From NCBI RefSeq assembly GCF_003003275.1, contig NZ_PVTO01000001.1, positions 62,001-126,000 on the forward strand: a stretch of DNA of 64,000 nt. Direction: 5' to 3'. The position numbers and the translations under genes were made by a program. Of this stretch, positions 57,448 to 64,000 are shown in pieces (position 1 is the stretch's first letter; every line of letters begins with the position of its first letter). Under the pieces are notes generated by a model. It was not told where the DNA came from. It was given only the letters and a program-made list of their open reading frames with translations, and did no database searches. The stretch is from Alkalibacterium olivapovliticus (GTDB taxonomy: Bacteria > Bacillota > Bacilli > Lactobacillales > Carnobacteriaceae_A).

Positions 57448-58050
57448 TTAGCTGTTTTTGGAACTATTTCGTCCAAATGGCACTCTGTTTTCTTCACCAT
57501 TTCTGATCCGTTCAATATTTGAACGGTGCCGAACCACAACGATAATCATTGCCACCCAGACAATCAGTGCGAACACCCAGTCGCCGATAAACAATGACGC
57601 GACTGCGGCTACAAGCAGTGTGATGATACTGGCTAAACTGACCATGCTAGACAGGTATAATATGGCTGACCATAGAATGATCAGGATACCCACAAATAAT
57701 GGCTGAGCCCCTAATGCGATCCCTGCACTGGTCGCTACGGCTTTTCCCCCTTTAAAATAGGCAAATACTGGAAAGACATGACCGATGACTGCAAATATAC
57801 CAACGACCATAGGATGTATGGCCAATCCTAACCAGACGGGCAGCAATGCCGCAATCGTTCCTTTGGCAATATCCAGGATTAAGACGATTGTCCCCGCCTT
57901 TTTACCCAGCACTCTAAATGTGTTGGTTGTTCCCGTATTGCCGCTTCCGTGTTCTCTGATATCTGTTTGAAAGAAAAGTTTACCTATCCACACACCGGAT
58001 GGAATTGAGCCTAAAAGATAAGCTGCGCCTATCATGAGTATTTCAATCAC
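57448..58050 (-). CDS. plsY: Acyl-phosphate:glycerol-3-phosphate acyltransferase PlsY
   Basis: 200 residues, five or six membrane helices. Motifs: YLLGSIPSGVWIGKLF, DIREHGSGNTGTTNTFRVLGKKAG (phosphate-binding), and GHVFPVFAYFKGGKAVATSAG. First acylation step in phosphatidic acid synthesis. GTG start with AAGGAGGAACC. Divergent from parE, the common plsY/parE-parC arrangement. Confidence 0.95.
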   Translation of the reverse strand: MIEILMIGAAYLLGSIPSGVWIGKLFFQTDIREHGSGNTGTTNTFRVLGKKAGTIVLILDIAKGTIAALLPVWLGLAIHPMVVGIFAVIGHVFPVFAYFKGGKAVATSAGIALGAQPLFVGILIILWSAILYLSSMVSLASIITLLVAAVASLFIGDWVFALIVWVAMIIVVVRHRSNIERIRNGEENRVPFGRNSSKNS

Positions 58051-58292
58051 TTGGGTTCCTCCTTAAATCATGCGCTGCACTATTGATTATTTTACCATGT
58101 TTAACAAATAATCAACACCATTTTTAAAATCAGAGAGTGTTATTTTGATAAAAGCGAAGTGAAAATCAGAACAAATGTTTTTTACCAAAAAATTGATAGT
58201 TATGGTAATATTAATAATGCTTGTACTTTATCTTTATAGAGTGCATTGAGTCAGGTAGAGCGTACGCTTTAACAAACAGCAACTGAATGTGA

Positions 58293-60284
<1,992 letters not shown>

Positions 60285-60307
60285 CGGGAAAGGGCTGAAA
60301 AATTCGT

Positions 60308-62782
60308 ATGGCAAATGAACGAGCAGAAATACAGGAACTGACTTTAGAAGAAGTAATGGGTGACCGTTTCGGACGGTACTCTAAATATATTATTCAGGAA
60401 CGTGCCCTCCCTGACATCAGAGATGGGCTTAAACCAGTTCAGCGTCGTATTCTTTACGCGATGTTTTCTGAGGGTAATACAAATGATAAGGGGTTCAGAA
60501 AATCAGCTAAAACAGTGGGGAATGTAATTGGTAATTTCCACCCTCATGGTGACAGCAGTGTATATGAAGCAATGGTTAGAATGAGCCAGGACTGGAAAAT
60601 GAAAACACCGCTGGTTGACATGCACGGAAATAACGGGAGTATGGATGGCGATCCGCCCGCGGCTATGCGGTATACTGAAGCACGCCTATCAAAAATAGCG
60701 GAAGAACTTCTGAAAGATATTGATAAAGAGACCGTTGATCTCGTGCTGAATTTTGATGATACCACCAACGAACCGACCGTTCTGCCTGCCCGTTTTCCGA
60801 ATTTACTGGTTAACGGCGCTACAGGTATCTCAGCAGGATATGCAACAGATATCCCACCGCACAATTTGAAAGAAGTCATTGACGCTGCTATTTACCTGGT
60901 ATCGCATCCAAATGCATCGATCGATAAACTGATGGAGTTTGTAAAAGGCCCGGATTTTCCAACGGGCGGAATTATTCAAGGGATCAAAGGACTGAAATCA
61001 GCTTACAAAACAGGTAAAGGAAAGATTGTTGTCCGCAGTAAAACTGAAATCGAAACGATGCGTGGAGGGAAGGAACAGATTGTCATTACTGAAGTTCCTT
61101 ATGAAGTGAATAAAGCAACGCTGGTCCGTAAAATGGACGAGATCCGATTGAACAAAAAAATAGAAGGAATCGCTGATGTCAGAGACGAATCTGACCGGAC
61201 AGGGCTAAGAATTGTCATTGAGTTGAAAAAAGATACGCCTGCAAATGGAATACTGATGTATATGCTAAAAAACACAGACTTGCAGGTATCGTACAATCTT
61301 AATATGATTGCAATCAACGAGAGACGTCCTCAACAACTCGGGATCAGAGAGATTCTGACTGCTTACTTAAAACACAAGCGGGAGATCGTTGAAAAGAGAA
61401 CCCGTTTCCTGCTTCAAAAGGATCAGACACGCTCTCACATTGTAGAAGGTCTGATTAAGGCTATTTCTATTTTGGATGAAGTCATCAAGACCATTAGAGA
61501 AAGTGACAATAAAAGTAATGCAAAAGACAATCTGGTTAAAGCCTTCGACTTTACCGTGATGCAGGCAGAAGCAATTGTCAGTCTGCAGTTGTACCGCCTG
61601 ACGAATACAGATATCACTCAACTGCAGAAAGAGGCAGATGAACTGACTAAACGGATGAAGGGGTATAATCTGATACTGAGTGACGAGAAAACGTTGAATA
61701 ATGTTATAAAAACAGAGTTAAAAGAGATCAGAACACAGTATGCTCAAGACCGTCAAACAGTTATTGAAGATGAAATAGAAGAAATAAAAATCGAAAAAGA
61801 AGTACTGGTTGCAGAAGAAGATGTTGTCGTATCAGTTACCAAACACGGTTATTTCAAGCGGACGAGTTTGCGTTCATACAGTGCGTCGAACCCTGAAGAA
61901 GTCGGACTGAAAGAAGGGGATTATTCTCTCTTCACTGAAAAGATGTCAACATTAGAGCAACTTGTTCTGTTCACATCAAAAGGGAACGTCATCAACCGCC
62001 CTGTGCACGAAATTCCAGAGATCAAATGGAAAGACTTGGGACAGCATATATCCCAAAGCATCAATCTGGAACAAAACGAAACGATTATTGCGGTCTTTGG
62101 CCTGAAAGAATTCAGTGATCAGCAGCGTTTTGTCTTTATGACTAGAGAAGGGTATATTAAGCAGACGCTTGCCTCTGAATACGAACCGAAGAGAACCTAC
62201 CGTTCACGATCAGCTACTGCCATCAAGTTGAAATCAGCAACAGATGAGTGTCTATCAGTATATCTGATAGACGATGATAGTCAACTGGATGTCTTCCTGG
62301 TGACACACTTGGGATTTGGTCTGCGCTACAACTTAACTGAAGTATCGTTAGTGGGCTCGACCGCTAGTGGCGTAAAATCCATCAATCTCAAAAAAGACGA
62401 TTACGTCGTCAACGGCATTATCTTTAATCCTCAGGAAGGAAACAAGAGTGCGATGCTTGTGACGCATAGAGGATCAGTCAAAAAAATGAACATGAGAGAG
62501 TTTGATCTTATTTCAAGAGCTAAAAGAGGATTACTTGTCTTGAGAGAACTGAAAAATAAACCACACCGAGTTGCACTGGTTATTGGCGTTGAAGATAAAC
62601 ACGATGAACTGACGATCCTCACCAGCAAAAATAAAACACAGACTATTTTGCCTAAAGAGTATGCATTCAGTGATCGTTATAGCAATGGATCATTTATCTT
62701 AGATGAAGATTCTGACGGAATTCCGGTCGATTCTTACAAATCAAACGTCGTATTGATTGAAGAAGAACCAAAAGAAAATTAA
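60308..62782 (+). CDS. parC: DNA topoisomerase IV subunit A
   Basis: 824 residues. Winged-helix/tower domains with [40 protein letters not shown] (quinolone region; the Ser and Glu usual targets of resistance are wild type), and [10 protein letters not shown] with the catalytic Tyr. C-terminal beta-pinwheel blades ([44 protein letters not shown]). Terminator and repeats follow. Confidence 0.96.
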   Translation: MANERAEIQELTLEEVMGDRFGRYSKYIIQERALPDIRDGLKPVQRRILYAMFSEGNTNDKGFRKSAKTVGNVIGNFHPHGDSSVYEAMVRMSQDWKMKTPLVDMHGNNGSMDGDPPAAMRYTEARLSKIAEELLKDIDKETVDLVLNFDDTTNEPTVLPARFPNLLVNGATGISAGYATDIPPHNLKEVIDAAIYLVSHPNASIDKLMEFVKGPDFPTGGIIQGIKGLKSAYKTGKGKIVVRSKTEIETMRGGKEQIVITEVPYEVNKATLVRKMDEIRLNKKIEGIADVRDESDRTGLRIVIELKKDTPANGILMYMLKNTDLQVSYNLNMIAINERRPQQLGIREILTAYLKHKREIVEKRTRFLLQKDQTRSHIVEGLIKAISILDEVIKTIRESDNKSNAKDNLVKAFDFTVMQAEAIVSLQLYRLTNTDITQLQKEADELTKRMKGYNLILSDEKTLNNVIKTELKEIRTQYAQDRQTVIEDEIEEIKIEKEVLVAEEDVVVSVTKHGYFKRTSLRSYSASNPEEVGLKEGDYSLFTEKMSTLEQLVLFTSKGNVINRPVHEIPEIKWKDLGQHISQSINLEQNETIIAVFGLKEFSDQQRFVFMTREGYIKQTLASEYEPKRTYRSRSATAIKLKSATDECLSVYLIDDDSQLDVFLVTHLGFGLRYNLTEVSLVGSTASGVKSINLKKDDYVVNGIIFNPQEGNKSAMLVTHRGSVKKMNMREFDLISRAKRGLLVLRELKNKPHRVALVIGVEDKHDELTILTSKNKTQTILPKEYAFSDRYSNGSFILDEDSDGIPVDSYKSNVVLIEEEPKEN

Positions 62783-62825
62783 GGTTAATGAACAGCAAGC
62801 AACAAAATCTTAAAAATTAAAAGTG

Positions 62826-62877
62826 AAAAAACAGGGACTATTTTGTAGGTTAATACAAAGTGGTCCCTGTTTTTTTC
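62826..62877 (+). terminator. Terminator of parE-parC
   Basis: AAAAACAGGGAC..TATTTTGTA stem paired with TACAAAGTGGTCCCTGTTTTTTT. Confidence 0.88.
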
Positions 62878-62960
62878 TATATTCTTCTAAAATTAGTTAT
62901 GAGGCAATTTTCTTCCTGCTATAATTTCTCCTAAGTGTTTTAGTAGGTATTTATAGCTTG

Positions 62961-63420
62961 ATATCGACAAAAGCAGGTGATTTATGTCGAACCCACAAGG
63001 TATGAGAGATTCGAGATAGACAAAAGAGCGGACATATGTCGAACTCGATGATGAAAAACTAAACGAGATCGACAAAAGAAGGTGTTTTATGTCGAACCCG
63101 CAAGGTATGAGAGATTCGAGATAGACAAAAGAGCGGACATATGTCGAACTCGATGAAGAAAAACTAAATGAGATCGACAAAAGAAGGTGTTTTATGTCGA
63201 ACCCACAAGGTATGAGAGTTTCGAGATAGACAAAAGAGCGGACATATGTCGAACTCGATGAAGAAAAACTAAATGAGATCGACAAAAGAAGGTGTTTTAT
63301 GTCGAACCCACAAGGTATGAGAGTTTCGAGATAGACAAAAGAGCGGACCTATGTCGAACTCGATGAAGAGAAACAGGGGGATTTCGACTAAAGAGTAGAC
63401 ATCTTTAGAACCCGGCTAAG
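62961..63420. repeat. Tandem array: four 105-bp units, each a dimer of about 52-bp half units
   Basis: The GTCGAACCC block recurs at 62986, 63091, 63196 and 63301, an exact 105-base period. Each unit is made of an A half (ATCGACAAAAGAAGGTG..TTATGTCGAACCC, starts near 62961, 63066, 63171, 63276) and a B half (ATAGACAAAAGAGCGGACAT and GTCGAACTCGATGAAG, starting near 63014, 63119, 63224, 63329), plus a decayed copy at about 63379-63420. Every half carries TCGACA or AGACA facing TGTCGA about 16 bases on, so each could form a hairpin. Copies are nearly identical. No RNA or protein role assigned. Confidence 0.95.
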
Positions 63421-63623
63421 AGAAGCCCTATAATAAGTGAGGGTAAAAGAGCGACAATAAAAAGTGCATTCCCACTACCTTTCCTTATTATAGGAATAGG
63501 TGGGAGGAACACTATATATCTTAGTTCTCCCTTTTATGGAGAAATTTTGTCTGAAACGAGATACAGACTAGGATTCAGCTAATAATTTCAATCTGTTTAA
63601 ATCTTTATCTTCTCCGAGAACAA
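63421..63623. other. Gene-free region between the array and the potassium channel gene
   Basis: Holds a hairpin at 63460-63512 (below) and otherwise no recognisable gene. Together with the array and terminator, about 840 bases (62783-63623) are free of genes. Confidence 0.6.
63460..63512. repeat. Hairpin related to the one at 34706
   Basis: AAAAAGTGCATTCCCACTACC, then CTTTCCTTATTATAGGAATAGG and TGGGAGGAACACT. It shares AAAAA.TGCATTCCCA, TTCCTTATTA and AGGAAT in the same order with the hairpin behind the nucleotidase gene (34706-34764). Confidence 0.65.
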
Positions 63624-64000
63624 TCAAGGTCTGACCGGGAGTGAGGTGGTGATCTTAGTCGGATTAAAGAGGATATCGTCACTATCCATTTCTTTGATAG
63701 CAATAATAATCAGATCTGTCTGCTCAGGGATATTCGCATCCATCAGCGTTTTATGACTGAGTCTGGAGCCTTGCTTTATGACGACTTCATTCAGATTCAA
63801 ATCTATTTTACCTGAGTGTGTAATGGTATCCAGAAAATCAATCACATTTGGCTTGAGCAGCATGGAAGCCATTCGGTGGCCTCCAATCTCATTTGGAGAG
63901 ACTGTTTTATCTGCTCCTGCCCGTATCAGTTTTTCATGAGAATCATGAGTGATTGCTCGGGCCACGATTTGTAGATTTGGGTTGAGCTGTCTTGCTGAGA
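63624..64000 (-). CDS. TrkA-domain potassium channel family protein, C-terminal part
   Basis: The 3' end of a gene that continues beyond the window; the frame is open to base 63998. Visible are the end of the TrkA-N (RCK) domain, ARQLNPNLQIVARAI, then THDSHEKLIRAGADKTVSPNEIGGHRMASMLLKPNVIDFLD, and a TrkA-C domain (LNEVVIKQGSRLSHKTLMDANIPEQTDLIIIAIK). This arrangement is that of YugO/MthK-like K+ channels gated by cytoplasmic ligands. Confidence 0.85.
   Translation of the reverse strand, partial: SARQLNPNLQIVARAITHDSHEKLIRAGADKTVSPNEIGGHRMASMLLKPNVIDFLDTITHSGKIDLNLNEVVIKQGSRLSHKTLMDANIPEQTDLIIIAIKEMDSDDILFNPTKITTSLPVRP

Noticed and set aside
62893-63285. Minus-strand open frame encoding a Ser/Phe-rich 35-residue repeat
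   Set aside because: The 105-bp repeat period is a multiple of three, so frames stay open by arithmetic. No ribosome binding site, and the frame follows the DNA repeat and not a protein family.
62961-63420. CRISPR array
   Set aside because: The parts between conserved blocks are not unique spacers; whole units are copies of each other, and no cas genes are nearby.

Overview
The window is a 64 kb piece of chromosome from a low-GC Gram-positive bacterium. Gene order (relA-dtd, T-box-hisS-aspS, recU/pbp1A next to ypsA-gpsB-rnpB-rlmL-like, topA-xerC-hslVU, plsY/parE-parC), AGGAGG-type ribosome binding sites, a B-type RNase P RNA and a MutY without its iron-sulfur cysteines point to Bacilli, most likely Lactobacillales near the Carnobacteriaceae (Alkalibacterium/Marinilactibacillus-like). 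Very acidic Glu/Asp tails on several exported or stress proteins and a Na+/H+ antiporter-type carrier would suit a salt- or alkali-adapted organism. The genus is an inference.

Layout. 1-7.2 kb: 3' end of relA, dtd, a converging SH3/amidase autolysin, then a T-box leader driving hisS-aspS with nfo directly behind. 7.3-17.4 kb: nnrE with a tocopherol-cyclase-family gene, an AraC regulator, a three-gene general-stress operon, recX-mutY, ntdP, a secreted SGNH-like protein and an aromatic-acid-exporter-like membrane protein. 17.5-20 kb: perR with a lipid kinase, then a promoter and eight tRNA genes. 20-26.2 kb: the pbp1A-recU operon facing ypsA-gpsB-rnpB-methyltransferase. 26.3-36 kb is the most accessory part: an HTH/TPR regulator translationally coupled to fosX, a Na+/H+ antiporter, Nudix, BASS-type transporter, MscS, an LPETA-anchored 5'-nucleotidase and AlkD. 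36.4-40.4 kb: a MurE-like ligase lacking its substrate motifs, paired with a DUF1846 protein, plus an RNase HI-like protein and a cold-shock protein. 40.6-49.3 kb: ABC-F, thyA-dfrA, hemolysin III, ypmS-msrA-yozE-deoD, ctpA and signal peptidase I. 49.4-62.8 kb: rbgA-rnhB-dprA-topA-xerC-hslVU, plsY and parE-parC. 62.8-64 kb: a 105-bp tandem repeat array and the 3' part of a TrkA-type potassium channel gene.

No insertion sequence with a transposase, prophage or CRISPR array was seen. The most interesting signals are the higher-order tandem repeat behind parC, a start codon followed immediately by a stop codon in front of ctpA, an apparent AUC start in ypsA, a stress-type SDR without its catalytic lysine, a T-box whose specifier reads both Asp and His, the regulator-fosX unit with a palindrome at its promoter, and the MurE-like/DUF1846 pair.
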